35,911 nucleotides of DNA from Shewanella waksmanii ATCC BAA-643 (lineage in GTDB: Bacteria; Pseudomonadota; Gammaproteobacteria; Enterobacterales; Shewanellaceae). Position numbers and translations under genes: made by a program. Shown one piece after another: positions 1 through 9,201 of the stretch (the stretch's first letter is position 1; each line of letters opens with the position of its first letter). The DNA is taken from assembly GCF_000518805.1 (NCBI RefSeq), contig NZ_JAEH01000050.1, positions 1-35,911 of the forward strand. The letters run 5' to 3'. A model generated the notes under the pieces. It was not told the DNA's origin, ran no database searches, and saw nothing but the letters and a program-made list of their open reading frames with translations.

Positions 1-156
1 TTCTTTTCGCCAACGACTCAGCATTAACGGGTGAATATCAAGCGCTAGCGCAACATCCTTAGACATGACATCGTCTCTTAAGCTTAGCTGGACAGCTTTG
101 ACTTTGAATTTTACAGGGTAAAACCATGTCTTTCTTGGTTGGGTATATTTAGGCAT
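1..156 (-). CDS. IS3-family transposase OrfA (N-terminal part, truncated by window edge)
   Basis: Fifty-two codons are visible, reading from ATG at 156 down to base 1 with no stop. The start is supported by a strong GAGGAGG ribosome site a few bases upstream on the minus strand. The protein begins MPKYTQPRKTWFYPVKFK. It continues into a helix-turn-helix typical of IS3 OrfA (around residues 22-50, containing SKDVALALDIHPLMLSRW), which binds the element's ends. In this family OrfA is normally joined to the DDE-catalytic OrfB by programmed frameshifting; OrfB is not in the window. The family call rests on the recognisable start and HTH only. Confidence 0.7.
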   Translation of the reverse strand, partial: MPKYTQPRKTWFYPVKFKVKAVQLSLRDDVMSKDVALALDIHPLMLSRWRKE

Positions 157-208
157 TTTAGCCTCCTCAAAGTGATGAGAAGGTGTCCACTAAAACGGGG
201 GAAGAGCA
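1..208 (-). mobile_element. End of an IS3-family insertion sequence, cut by the window edge
   Basis: The first 208 bases look like the left end of an IS read on the minus strand. A transposase orfA start is preceded by about 50 bases of untranslated sequence ending in a likely terminal inverted repeat, roughly 183-208. On the minus strand this end begins TGCTCTTCCCCCGTTTTAG and runs into the orfA leader. IS3-family elements typically start with TG and have orfA close to the left end, which fits. The other end, orfB and any target duplication lie outside the window, so the element's completeness cannot be judged. Confidence 0.7.
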
Positions 209-618
209 AAGTCCCTTGTTGCTGCTAGTTATATCTTAAATGACTAATTTACGCCAATGTCAGTCTAGAGAGTCAATTTCATGTTAGTGATTGTCACGGC
301 ATTGGTTTGTTGGGCTAATTTTCGCTCACGATTGCATTTGACGATATCAATCGCTGTTTTAATGGTATGTGCTAGCCATATAACCAAACTATATCGCGTC
401 AATGTGAAGCTTTTGGTTAGAATCATTACTCTATGTCAATCAACTGCTGGTGAAAAGTTGATTTAGTGATACAATTTATGCCATTGCCAAAGGCCTATTT
501 TGATACTGATAGCCGCTGTGGAATGAGTGTAAAGCCCGTTGGTAGATTTACCGATAAGTAGCGCATATGGACAAAGTTAGGTAAACACGGTTGGTCTCTG
601 GGGAGCTAGGAGAATAAA
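209..618. other. Intergenic region between the IS end and the GGDEF gene
   Basis: About 410 bases with no convincing gene. A 61-codon frame at 281-466 lacks a ribosome site and resembles no family I recognise. The last 15 bases carry the AGGAG ribosome site of the next gene. No clear terminator hairpin or promoter stands out. Confidence 0.5.
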
Positions 619-1863
619 TTGCGAATTTTAGTAGTCGAAGACAGCAAAGTCGTGACACGCATCTTGCAGCATCTAATCACACAGGAGTTAGAATGCGAAG
701 TTGACTATGCCGAAGACCTCGCGAGTGCGAAAAAACTGCTACAACAACATGATTATTTTGTCGCAATCACAGATTTAAACCTACCTGACGCGGCAGAAGG
801 AGAGATAGTCAAGCTAGTGTTAGCAAGGCAAATTCCCTGTATTGTGTTAACGGGTAGCTTAGATGGTGATCAGCGAACACGTTTGTTGCAGTTGGGTATT
901 GTCGACTATATCCTCAAAGAAAATCGATTTAGTTACGAGTATGCAGTTGCACTCGTTAAACGATTACAGCGCAATCAACATGTGAAAGTCCTAGTGGCAG
1001 ATGACTCTATGGTAAGCCGCAAGTTTGTTCGCAGCCTGTTGGAGCAGCACCTCTACCAAGTGATAGAAGCGGACGATGGTCTGTCTGCTTGGGAGATATT
1101 GCAAGACCAAAAAGACATTCAGTTGTTGATCACTGACTACAATATGCCTAGGTTAGATGGTTTTGGGCTTATTTTGAAAGTGAGAGAGCAATTTAGTCGT
1201 GAGGAGCTAGCGATTATAGGCTTGTCTAGCGACGATGACCAAAGCCTATCTGCACGGTTTATTAAAAATGGTGCCAACGACTTTTTGCAAAAGCCCTTTG
1301 TGCACGAAGAGTTTCACTGCCGGGTACTCAATACGCTTAATTCGTTGGACATGATCCGCAAATTATGGGAACAAGCAAACTTAGATTATCTGACGTCTAC
1401 CTATAGTCGCCGCTATTTTTTCGACCACTTCGAAGAGCACCTGCCGCAGATCATCCAAAAACAGACCACTTTATCGGTGGGGCTGCTAGATATTGATTTC
1501 TTCAAACAAGTCAATGATACCTACGGCCATGATGTCGGCGATGAAGTATTAATCGAGTTTGCTGCTAGGCTGCGGCATTTCTTTGGCCAGCATTTCGTTG
1601 TTGCGCGGTTCGGAGGTGAAGAGTTTACCATCGCCTTTAAAGGGTTAACTGCAGATAAGGCCTTTGTTTTATTGGATAAATTCAGGGCGCAATTAGCTGA
1701 ACTGCCCATTCGCACAACCGCAGGAGAGCTTGCGATTACCGTCAGTATTGGCATTGCGGAACTGGTCGATGAGTCTGTGGATATGCTTCTGCAACGCGCT
1801 GATAAAGCGCTGTATGACGCCAAGGAATCGGGGCGTAATTTAGTCTGCTTAGCACCTGAGTAA
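619..1863 (+). CDS. Diguanylate cyclase response regulator, REC-REC-GGDEF
   Basis: A 414-residue cytoplasmic protein with PleD-like order: receiver 1 (about 1-118), receiver 2 (about 122-245) and GGDEF (about 255-414). Both receivers look phosphorylatable: Asp52 in ITDLNLPD and Asp173 in ITDYNMPRLDG, with acidic pockets at VEDS and VADDS and conserved lysines at Lys100 and in LQKPF. The cyclase motif is GGEEF at 332-336, preceded by LDIDFFKQVNDTYGHDVGD, so it should make cyclic di-GMP from two GTP. The usual RxxD product-inhibition site just before GGEEF is replaced by GQHF, so feedback inhibition is probably weak or absent. The start is TTG at 619, chosen because AGGAG lies 7 bases upstream and the receiver fold begins immediately. 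The partner kinase is not adjacent. Confidence 0.9.
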   Translation: MRILVVEDSKVVTRILQHLITQELECEVDYAEDLASAKKLLQQHDYFVAITDLNLPDAAEGEIVKLVLARQIPCIVLTGSLDGDQRTRLLQLGIVDYILKENRFSYEYAVALVKRLQRNQHVKVLVADDSMVSRKFVRSLLEQHLYQVIEADDGLSAWEILQDQKDIQLLITDYNMPRLDGFGLILKVREQFSREELAIIGLSSDDDQSLSARFIKNGANDFLQKPFVHEEFHCRVLNTLNSLDMIRKLWEQANLDYLTSTYSRRYFFDHFEEHLPQIIQKQTTLSVGLLDIDFFKQVNDTYGHDVGDEVLIEFAARLRHFFGQHFVVARFGGEEFTIAFKGLTADKAFVLLDKFRAQLAELPIRTTAGELAITVSIGIAELVDESVDMLLQRADKALYDAKESGRNLVCLAPE

Positions 1864-1961
1864 GACTTGGCGTAGGGACATGGCAGAGTCTGACCGCGGT
1901 TAGGTTAATAGGCTAGCGAGAGTTCTTTCATTATTGAGATAAATATAGGTAGAAGATTAAC

Positions 1962-1990
1962 AAGGTGAGCGTAATTAGCTCACCTTTTTT
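1962..1990. terminator. Rho-independent terminator after the GGDEF gene
   Basis: A 9-bp stem AAGGTGAGC / GCTCACCTT with a 7-base loop is followed by a run of T on the plus strand. It lies between two convergent genes and could also act on transcripts of the minus-strand DUF5916 gene ending at 2002. Confidence 0.85.
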
Positions 1991-2001
1991 GTTGGGGGTT
2001 T

Positions 2002-4356
2002 TTATAACAGCCACGCATAGCTAACTTTCATAAAGTAGGTTTGCTCATTGTGGGTCAAACTGTCAATTTCGTCGTTGCTGATAAGGCCGTCAGAATAACC
2101 AAGGTAAAACACACTTTGTGGATTGAGTTTATAGCCGTATAAAACTTCATTGCCCAACTGGCTAGATTTGGCTCTAGGCTGGTGATAAAGATACAGGGAA
2201 GGGTCGCGCTCAATTTGCGTATAGATACTCGAAACTCGAATAAAATGATTTAGGTTTAAATACCAGTTAAGGCGAATATCGGTTAGGTTAGCGTTAAATA
2301 GCTCGCCACCATCAACATCTAAATGTTGATAAATGTGCGAAGCATCTAAACTAATGGCATGATTGACCTTCCACTCTACCTCAGGGTTTATCATAAACTC
2401 CTTACCTAGGCGATTGTTGGAAAAGTCGATGGCATCGCCGTAATTGATATCCAGTGCTAATTTCAACGGGCTTATCGGGGTGAAGTTACCATAAAGCCAA
2501 GCCAGTTTTTCGGTAAATAGGGTGGTGTTGTCCTTAATATCTAATGACGAGCTGTCAATACGGCGGCCAACACGGTCACGGTAAACATAGCCCATGGCGG
2601 TATAACTTTGCATGGCGCCTTCTAGCTCTAGCTTGATCTCAGATTCACGCTCAATCATCGCACCTTTTTGATTGTGGCTGATATCCCAATCTCCGCTGAC
2701 TTGTATGCGGTGCAAAGGTTGAGATTGTGGATACCAAGTGTAACCGCCACCAATTACAAATTTATTGACATCAACCTTATCGATAAAGCCGAGATCGGCG
2801 CGAAAATCCTCACCTATCGATTCGTATTGGGTTAACGCATACCAATTGCGGCGTTCGTGGATATATTTGACTTTGTATAGGCTATCTTGGATCTCGTCAT
2901 CTTGGCGGGTGCGCAACACGCGCTCATTGACGCCGCAATCACTTAAGTCACAATCTTGAACGGGTTTACAGTCTTCATTGCTGCAAAAACTGCGAAACAA
3001 GTCTTCGGGATATAGCGTATTTGAGTATACGTATTGCGCTGTGAAGGTATCTTGAGCACTGGGTTGATATTTAATGTCAGCACTGGCGACATAATTATGA
3101 TATTCATCACTTTTTTTACCGGTCAATAAGCTGCCAATCGATAACTGATCAGATAAATCAGCGCGGTAACGGCCAACTAAGTTGACACTTTTATCGTTGA
3201 GCTCCGCGATGTCTGAACTTAAGTTACCAGGCACCAGAAAATTGGTTTCGGTATCGTTAGTAACCATAAGGCCAAAAGTGTGGTTATCGACTTTACTGGT
3301 CAACTTGGCACCAAAGTCTGGCGAGACAATATTGCGGGTATGAAGCAAGTCTAGCTGGGTATCAAAGTAATCTTTATTATCAAGGAAAAACGCACGCTTT
3401 TCAGGGAAGAACAGCGCAAAAGTACTATTGATATTTAATTGCCCAGCATCCGCCTCCACTTGAGAAAAGTCCGGGTTGATCGTGGCACTTAGCAAGGTAC
3501 TTGGTGTGATCCCCCAGCGCACATCTAACCCTGCCTCAAAATTGTCTTCGTCTTGCCAAGCTTGCTGCGGGTTGAGGGCGCGCTGGCTCTGACGGTTAGC
3601 GACAAGAGAGGGGGTTAGCTGTAAATCATTACCGGTTTTCGCGCCAGCGAGCCCTTGTGCCACACCCAGTTGGCATAGCTGGCAGTTGTTGTTACGGTCG
3701 ATTTGATGGGTAGACAAACGATGATTTTGACTGCGTGGGTAAAGGCGAATGAACTCAATCCCCCATTGTTGCATCGCTAATTGACTATCGAAATTAAATA
3801 GCCGCAGCGGTAAGGCTATTTCTACTTGATAGCCCTGCTCTGTCTGGGTGGCTGCACTGTACCAAATGCCATCCCAAGCATCACTTTCATCACCAGTGAG
3901 TTCATTTTCAATGGAGTCCATCTGCACACCAAAGGGATTGACAAAGAACTGGTAAGCTAATCTGGCATCGTTAAAGGTATCGAGCTTGATACCAACAAGA
4001 TCATCGCCCCAGGTATCATCGCGATCGCTATAGTTACTGCGAATTATTTGTGGGTTATCTTTGGCCTTAGGATCATAAGCGCTAAAGGCGACATAAAGGG
4101 TAGTTTCAGTAGCATAAATTTTCACGTCTGTTTTAACCGGGGCGCTGATGTTCTCGCCTGGGCTGGTTTCAAAACGTAAACTCGCCGTGGCCGCTTGCTG
4201 CCAAACGGCTTCATCGAAAGTGCCATCAATGGTGGCTTCAGTGGTTAAAGTGGGGATGTCGATGGCAAATTGGCTGCTGTTGCCGGCGTGGCTTAACGCC
4301 GAAAAGCAACAAGTTAGCAGAGCAACTGCACTGCGATACAAGGTTGATTTTCTCAT
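2002..4356 (-). CDS. CBM9/DUF5916 family outer-membrane protein
   Basis: A 784-residue protein with a Sec signal peptide (MRKSTLYRSAVALLTCCFSA, cleavage after about residue 24). A carbohydrate-binding-family-9-like domain follows at about 35-220, then a long DUF5916 region that looks like a beta-barrel: alternating hydrophobic strands, aromatic girdles and a C-terminal strand ending SYAWLL. This is the usual architecture of DUF5916 proteins, thought to sit in the outer membrane; their substrate is unknown. Two cysteine groups are unusual for a barrel: a CxxC at 225/228 and four cysteines at 458, 463, 468 and 473 in one predicted loop. No transporter or regulator is next to it, so a role in polysaccharide or peptide uptake is only a guess. 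The family call is firm; the function is not. Confidence 0.8.
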   Translation of the reverse strand: MRKSTLYRSAVALLTCCFSALSHAGNSSQFAIDIPTLTTEATIDGTFDEAVWQQAATASLRFETSPGENISAPVKTDVKIYATETTLYVAFSAYDPKAKDNPQIIRSNYSDRDDTWGDDLVGIKLDTFNDARLAYQFFVNPFGVQMDSIENELTGDESDAWDGIWYSAATQTEQGYQVEIALPLRLFNFDSQLAMQQWGIEFIRLYPRSQNHRLSTHQIDRNNNCQLCQLGVAQGLAGAKTGNDLQLTPSLVANRQSQRALNPQQAWQDEDNFEAGLDVRWGITPSTLLSATINPDFSQVEADAGQLNINSTFALFFPEKRAFFLDNKDYFDTQLDLLHTRNIVSPDFGAKLTSKVDNHTFGLMVTNDTETNFLVPGNLSSDIAELNDKSVNLVGRYRADLSDQLSIGSLLTGKKSDEYHNYVASADIKYQPSAQDTFTAQYVYSNTLYPEDLFRSFCSNEDCKPVQDCDLSDCGVNERVLRTRQDDEIQDSLYKVKYIHERRNWYALTQYESIGEDFRADLGFIDKVDVNKFVIGGGYTWYPQSQPLHRIQVSGDWDISHNQKGAMIERESEIKLELEGAMQSYTAMGYVYRDRVGRRIDSSSLDIKDNTTLFTEKLAWLYGNFTPISPLKLALDINYGDAIDFSNNRLGKEFMINPEVEWKVNHAISLDASHIYQHLDVDGGELFNANLTDIRLNWYLNLNHFIRVSSIYTQIERDPSLYLYHQPRAKSSQLGNEVLYGYKLNPQSVFYLGYSDGLISNDEIDSLTHNEQTYFMKVSYAWLL

Positions 4357-4501
4357 GTGTAATTAATGCTAATCTTTTGAGGGTAATTTGTTATCGTTTG
4401 CAGCTATTTTGCCAGCAAACAGCCGCTGAGCTTAACTTATATTTGTTACAATTGGTGTCTATTGGTTGCAGTTTGTTATCGGGTTGACCGTTTAACGATG
4501 T

Positions 4502-4529
4502 GGCCAATGCCAAAGGGCCATTGCCAAAG
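4502..4529. repeat. Two tandem copies of a 14-bp motif
   Basis: GGCCAATGCCAAAG is followed directly by GGCCATTGCCAAAG, one mismatch apart, and a partial third copy (GGCCATTGCAT) follows about 20 bases later. The function is unknown. Confidence 0.6.
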
Positions 4530-4720
4530 GAATATGGACAAGGGACTATGGCCATTGCATGGCAGTTAGCTAGATGGTGAGGATATTCGCTGCACAAGAC
4601 TCAAAGCCAAGGTGTGACAGCGAGCAAAGGGATTGAAAGTAGCAGGTTTAATGGTTAGCACGAGATTAGTTGCCGCGCTAACCGTCATATCTTGGCTGTT
4701 TTCTCGCTAATATCTAATCG

Positions 4721-4752
4721 CTAGTGTCTAATTTTTAGTATTTAGACACTAG
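4721..4752. repeat. 11-bp perfect inverted repeat downstream of cysZ
   Basis: CTAGTGTCTAA at 4721-4731 pairs with TTAGACACTAG at 4742-4752 across a 10-base AT-rich loop. It lies about 45 bases beyond the cysZ stop. There is no T-run on the cysZ-sense strand after the hairpin, so it is a possible mRNA 3'-end stabiliser or weak terminator rather than a classical terminator. Confidence 0.6.
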
Positions 4753-4770
4753 CAGATAGTCTCTATGTCG

Positions 4771-4805
4771 TTATTCAGGGTCATTATTCAGGGGTATTAT
4801 TCAGG
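4771..4805. repeat. 13-bp tandem repeat (three copies) spanning the cysZ stop codon
   Basis: TTATTCAGG recurs at 4771, 4784 and 4797 with an exact 13-base period. The third copy contains the cysZ stop codon, so the sequence Pro-Glu-stop is echoed twice downstream in other frames. Confidence 0.8.
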
Positions 4806-5570
4806 AGCCACAGCATCGTTTTTATAGGCTACACGATACTTATCAACCCACATGGCCGTTGCGCCACAAATCGCCACAGGCATGACGATAAAGTTCACAA
4901 TGGGAATCATGGAAAATAACGTCACTGTTGCACCAAAGCTAAAACTGCTGCCTTTGGTTTGATTCAGTGCAAATTTCATATCATCGAATGGCACTTTATG
5001 ATTATCAAAAGGGTAGTCACAATATTGAATCGCCATCATCCAAGCGCTAAATAAAAACCACAGTACCGGCGCTAAAGTTTGGCCGATAAAAGGCACCAAA
5101 AACAATAATAAAAACACGATTGCACGGGGAAGATAGTATTTTAGTTTTATCCATTCCCGCCCCAAAATGCGCGGTAAATCTTTGATTAAATCAACCGTTC
5201 CACCTGTGTTGAGATCTTTACCTGTAAGGTGTTGCTCCACCTTTTCGGCCAGTAGGCCGTTAAATGGGGCGGCGAGCCAGTTCATTACCGAACTAAATAT
5301 AAATGACAGCACCACTAGCAAAGTGATCACCGCTAACGGCCACAGCAAAAAATTGAGCCAGCTTAAATAGTCAGGAAGCTGCGCCGATATCCAAGCAAAA
5401 GCCCGTTCTAGCTCGCCAATGGCAAAGTAGATCACAGAGCCAAATAACAGCAGGTTAATCATCAGCGGAATAAAGACAAAACTTCTTAACCCTGGACGCT
5501 TAATTAGCGCAAAGCCATCGAGGAAATAGTTCACTCCGCTTTTAGGTTTAGTTGCAGCTGGTTGATTCAT
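4797..5570 (-). CDS. cysZ: Sulfate transporter CysZ
   Basis: 257 residues, close to the roughly 253 of E. coli CysZ. Four hydrophobic regions are visible (about 32-50, 70-95, 148-180 and 212-240), with the family features of an N-terminal FLDGFALI..RPGLRSFV stretch and a central AAPFNGLLAEKVE segment. CysZ is an inner-membrane protein that brings sulfate into the cell for assimilation to cysteine. In E. coli it lies beside zipA-ligA; here smc is inserted between, transcribed divergently from cysZ. The 202-base divergent gap must carry both promoters. The ATG at 5570 matches the family's N-terminus. Confidence 0.92.
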   Translation of the reverse strand: MNQPAATKPKSGVNYFLDGFALIKRPGLRSFVFIPLMINLLLFGSVIYFAIGELERAFAWISAQLPDYLSWLNFLLWPLAVITLLVVLSFIFSSVMNWLAAPFNGLLAEKVEQHLTGKDLNTGGTVDLIKDLPRILGREWIKLKYYLPRAIVFLLLFLVPFIGQTLAPVLWFLFSAWMMAIQYCDYPFDNHKVPFDDMKFALNQTKGSSFSFGATVTLFSMIPIVNFIVMPVAICGATAMWVDKYRVAYKNDAVAPE

Positions 5571-5772
5571 AAATATACGTTAGGTCGTTGTTACAGTGAA
5601 TATGTATCGATTGTGCGGTAGCAACGCTGTAAAAACAAGCATTAGCATGGCATCTAGGGAATAAAAAACGTTACAAAATGCGGCGTGCTTTGCTAAAGTG
5701 GGGACACTCACTTACCTTAGTTAGGTTGTCAAAGTCTAACTGATTAAAAGCTAAACGACTTTACTCTATTTA

Positions 5773-8700
5773 ATGAGACTCACACAGATAAAACTTGCTG
5801 GATTTAAGTCGTTTGTCGATGTTACTAAAATCCCTTTTAACCAACCCTTAACTGCGATTGTCGGGCCCAATGGCTGTGGCAAGTCTAATGTTATTGACGC
5901 TGTACGTTGGGTGTTAGGGGAAAGCTCTGCCAAGCACCTTCGTGGTGATTCTATGGCTGATGTTATTTTTAATGGTTCCAACGCTAGGCGGCCGGTATCG
6001 GTGGCCAGTGTCGAGTTGTTATTTGATAATCAACAGGGGCGTTTAGCCGGCCAGTATGCCAGCTATCAAGAGATTGCGGTAAAACGTCAAGTCAGTCGTG
6101 ATGGCGATTCGAGCTATTTCCTCAATGGTCAAAAATGTCGCCGTAAAGATGTGACTGATCTGTTTATGGGGACAGGTTTAGGCCCCAGAAGTTATGCCAT
6201 CATTGAACAGGGGACAATCTCTCGGCTGATTGAATCTAAGCCCCATGAGTTACGGGTGTTTATCGAAGAAGCGGCAGGGATATCGCGTTACAAAGAGCGC
6301 CGCCGTGAAACGGAAAATCGAATTCGTCATACCCGAGAAAACCTAGAGCGATTAGGGGATATTCGCCAAGAATTACAACGTCAATTGCAAAAGCTTGAAG
6401 AACAAGCACAGGATGCAAAACAATATCGCCAGCTAAAACAGGCAGAGCGCCAATTAGATGCCGAGCTCACCGTTAGCCGGTTCTTAGAGTTTACCAGTCA
6501 AACTGCCACGATTAACCAGCAACTTAATGAACACCAATTGTCATTGAGTGAACTTGATGCGCAAAAACAAGCGCTATCGTTGCAGATGACCCAAGTCAAA
6601 CTCAGTATTGATGAACTCGATAAAAATGAACATCAGTATGTAGAACGTTACTATCAAAGCAGCACCGAAATTGCCAAGCTTGAACAATCCATTAAACATA
6701 CCGTACAGCAAGATGCGCATTTAACTGAGCAGGTCGCCGATATACATCAACGCCAACTGGCGTTAACGCAGCAACATAGTGACACTAGCAGTGCGCAGGC
6801 AGTATTAGCTCAAGAGTTAACCCAAGCCACTGATGTTGAGTCGCAGCTGCAACTCGACTGCGATAATCTCAAAGAACAGTTATTTGAAGCTGAAGCACTG
6901 TATGACGACGCGAGGGAAGCGTTACAGCAGCAACAGTTTACCAGCAAAGAAAAACATCATGCGACGGAGGTTGCTAAGCGAGATGAGCTGCATGCTGAGC
7001 AGCAAAGCCACAATTTACAACAGCAAATACAGCAAAGTGAACATCAACTTAGCCAGCTTAATACCCAAAGCCATCATGAAAACTTAAACCGTTATCAAGA
7101 TGAGCTTACTTCTCAGCTCGCAGCCCAAGATAATGCGCAGCAGTTAATTAAGATGAGTGCCGAGCAACTAGCAAAAACAGAGCTGCAATGTCATCAGCTC
7201 AAGCTTCAAGAAGAAGCGCTAGCACAGTCTCTTGCTGAAGAGCGAGGCCGCTCTGCAGCTGTGACGCAATTGCTGCCAGATGCTGATAAACAAGAAGGTG
7301 CAGCCTTATGGCAGTGTATTGCTGTCAAGCCAGGTTGGGAGGCTGCCGTCGATGTACTACTCGAATCCATATTGACCCAGCAAGTCGAAGTGGACGTTAA
7401 CCAGCTTGGTTTCAATACCGCACAACCGGCTGAGTGGCCAGGACTGCAAACCGAGGTAAACCTGTCTCCGTGGTTAAAAGATGTTCATTGGGAGCAGACG
7501 CTCGATATCGCCAAGCAGCGTGTCACTGGCCTTGCCCCGCATGAGCGTGTTATCACGGCTGATGGTTATCTAGTGGGGCAGGGGTTTGTGCTGCAAAAAT
7601 CAATTAATACCTTATCACTGGTGCAGCTGCGTGCAGAACTTGATGCGCTAACTGACAGTATTGCCGCGAGTGAAATTCAATTGGCAAAAGTGCGTAGCGC
7701 GTATAGCGAACAATTGACGCTGCAACTGAGCCATAAACAGGCTCAAGAACAAGCGATAAAATCTCATCAGCAGTACCAAGTGAGCTTGACACAGCTACGC
7801 GCTGATATTGAAGCTGAGCATGCCAGTATACGCGTGGTTGATCAGCAAAAAACACACTTGCTTCAACAACAGCAAACTTGGCAGCAGCAGTTGCAAAAGT
7901 TGCAGCAGCAAGCCCTCAGCCATAGCCAGCAGTTGGCGGTATACCAGCAACAACAGCAGGAAGCGCAGCTTCAAGTTGAACGATTAACAGCAGAGCTTGC
8001 CAATTGTGATGCTCAGCGTAAAACCTTGTCGCAATCTGCGCAGCAATCAAGCGCACAACTTCTTAAGCAGCAGCGTCATATTCAGCAGCTACAATCACAG
8101 CAAACATTGCATGCACAGCAATTACAGCAGTATCAAGGCCAACTTGATGAATTTGACTCGCGACTGGACAAACTAAAACTGCAGCTTTCCGACAGTGTTG
8201 ATGATAGTGATGCACTGCAAAAGATGCAGCAGAAGCTGGCTAGCTTGTTGGTAACTCAAACTCAGCAGCAAGCGGATTTGTCAGAGGTTAGGGCCACATT
8301 AAGTCAATTGCAGCAGCAGTTTGAACAGTTAGGAGTAGAACAAAAACAACGGCTTGGAAAGATTGAGCACTTGACTCAAGCGATCAGCACGTTAAAGTTA
8401 CGTCGAGAGGGGATTAAAGGTCAGCTTGATTCTCAGCAATTGCTGATTGATGAGCAACAAATTAATCTTGAAGCGATTAGTGCTGAATTGGATGTAAGTA
8501 AATCACTGCAATGGCGGCAAAAAGAGCTCAGTCGTGTTAAGGCTCAAATCGAGCACCTTGGCGCGATAAACTTGGCGGCGATTGAAGAGTTTGAGCAACA
8601 AAGTGAACGCAAACACTACCTTGATAGTCAAGATAGCGATTTGACCAGCGCGTTGACTCGATTGGAAGAAGCGATAAGAAAGATTGATAAAGAAACAAAA

Positions 8701-9177
8701 TCACGATTTAAAGAAACCTATGACAAGGTTAATCGAGATTTAGGGGTGCTGTTTCCTAAAGTATTTGGGGGAGGTAGTGCCCACCTTGCATTGACCGATG
8801 ATAATGATTTGCTCGAAACTGGTGTAACCATTATGGCCAGGCCACCGGGTAAAAAGAATAGTACAATTCACCTGCTTTCGGGTGGAGAAAAAGCGCTAAC
8901 CGCTTTATCATTGGTATTTGCTATTTTTAGGCTTAATCCGGCGCCTTTTTGTATGTTGGATGAAGTTGATGCACCACTAGATGATGCCAATGTAGACCGT
9001 TTCTGCCGATTGGTTAAAGAGATGTCAGCTAGTGTGCAATTTGTTTATATAAGTCACAATAAGATCACCATGGAATTGGCTGATCAATTAATTGGTGTCA
9101 CTATGCATGAAGCGGGGGTTTCACGTATAGTCGCAGTTGATATTGATGAAGCGGTGGCGATGGCCGACGCTGTATAA
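5773..9177 (+). CDS. smc: Chromosome condensation ATPase Smc
   Basis: A 1134-residue protein with full SMC architecture. The N-terminal ATPase half has Walker A GPNGCGKS at 31-38. Two long, very Gln-rich coiled-coil stretches (about 165-495 and 650-960) flank a hinge around 500-640. The C-terminal half carries the signature LSGGEK at 1035-1040 and Walker B ending in Asp1063-Glu1064 (CMLDEVDAPLDD). Smc forms a dimer that works with ScpA and ScpB to organise and segregate chromosomes; neither partner gene is in the window. The length is near the 1150-1190 usual for bacterial Smc. The gene lies 24 bases upstream of zipA and is probably cotranscribed with it. There is no clear ribosome site before ATG 5773, but the protein starts exactly at the family N-terminus MRLTQIKLAGFKSF. 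Confidence 0.97.
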   Translation: MRLTQIKLAGFKSFVDVTKIPFNQPLTAIVGPNGCGKSNVIDAVRWVLGESSAKHLRGDSMADVIFNGSNARRPVSVASVELLFDNQQGRLAGQYASYQEIAVKRQVSRDGDSSYFLNGQKCRRKDVTDLFMGTGLGPRSYAIIEQGTISRLIESKPHELRVFIEEAAGISRYKERRRETENRIRHTRENLERLGDIRQELQRQLQKLEEQAQDAKQYRQLKQAERQLDAELTVSRFLEFTSQTATINQQLNEHQLSLSELDAQKQALSLQMTQVKLSIDELDKNEHQYVERYYQSSTEIAKLEQSIKHTVQQDAHLTEQVADIHQRQLALTQQHSDTSSAQAVLAQELTQATDVESQLQLDCDNLKEQLFEAEALYDDAREALQQQQFTSKEKHHATEVAKRDELHAEQQSHNLQQQIQQSEHQLSQLNTQSHHENLNRYQDELTSQLAAQDNAQQLIKMSAEQLAKTELQCHQLKLQEEALAQSLAEERGRSAAVTQLLPDADKQEGAALWQCIAVKPGWEAAVDVLLESILTQQVEVDVNQLGFNTAQPAEWPGLQTEVNLSPWLKDVHWEQTLDIAKQRVTGLAPHERVITADGYLVGQGFVLQKSINTLSLVQLRAELDALTDSIAASEIQLAKVRSAYSEQLTLQLSHKQAQEQAIKSHQQYQVSLTQLRADIEAEHASIRVVDQQKTHLLQQQQTWQQQLQKLQQQALSHSQQLAVYQQQQQEAQLQVERLTAELANCDAQRKTLSQSAQQSSAQLLKQQRHIQQLQSQQTLHAQQLQQYQGQLDEFDSRLDKLKLQLSDSVDDSDALQKMQQKLASLLVTQTQQQADLSEVRATLSQLQQQFEQLGVEQKQRLGKIEHLTQAISTLKLRREGIKGQLDSQQLLIDEQQINLEAISAELDVSKSLQWRQKELSRVKAQIEHLGAINLAAIEEFEQQSERKHYLDSQDSDLTSALTRLEEAIRKIDKETKSRFKETYDKVNRDLGVLFPKVFGGGSAHLALTDDNDLLETGVTIMARPPGKKNSTIHLLSGGEKALTALSLVFAIFRLNPAPFCMLDEVDAPLDDANVDRFCRLVKEMSASVQFVYISHNKITMELADQLIGVTMHEAGVSRIVAVDIDEAVAMADAV

Positions 9178-9201
9178 TTATTAGGAAACACAGGGTAATC
9201 A

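Larger units (their letters stand above)
4357..4796. other. Intergenic region downstream of cysZ, upstream of the DUF5916 gene
   Basis: About 440 bases with no convincing gene. It holds two imperfect copies of a 14-bp direct repeat (4502-4529), an 11-bp inverted repeat (4721-4752) and a 13-bp tandem repeat running into the cysZ stop codon. It should also contain the promoter of the DUF5916 gene, but I cannot single out -35 and -10 boxes. Confidence 0.5.

Noticed and set aside
281..466. 61-codon plus-strand frame next to the IS end
   Set aside because: No ribosome site and no family resemblance; it looks like a chance frame in AT-rich DNA.
481..493. 13-base match CCATTGCCAAAGG shared with 4518-4530
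   Set aside because: Exact 13-base matches are expected several times by chance in a window of this size.
4391..4597. 68-codon minus-strand frame upstream of the DUF5916 gene
   Set aside because: Composition is unlike a protein of these neighbours, there is no ribosome site, and it contains the 14-bp direct repeats.
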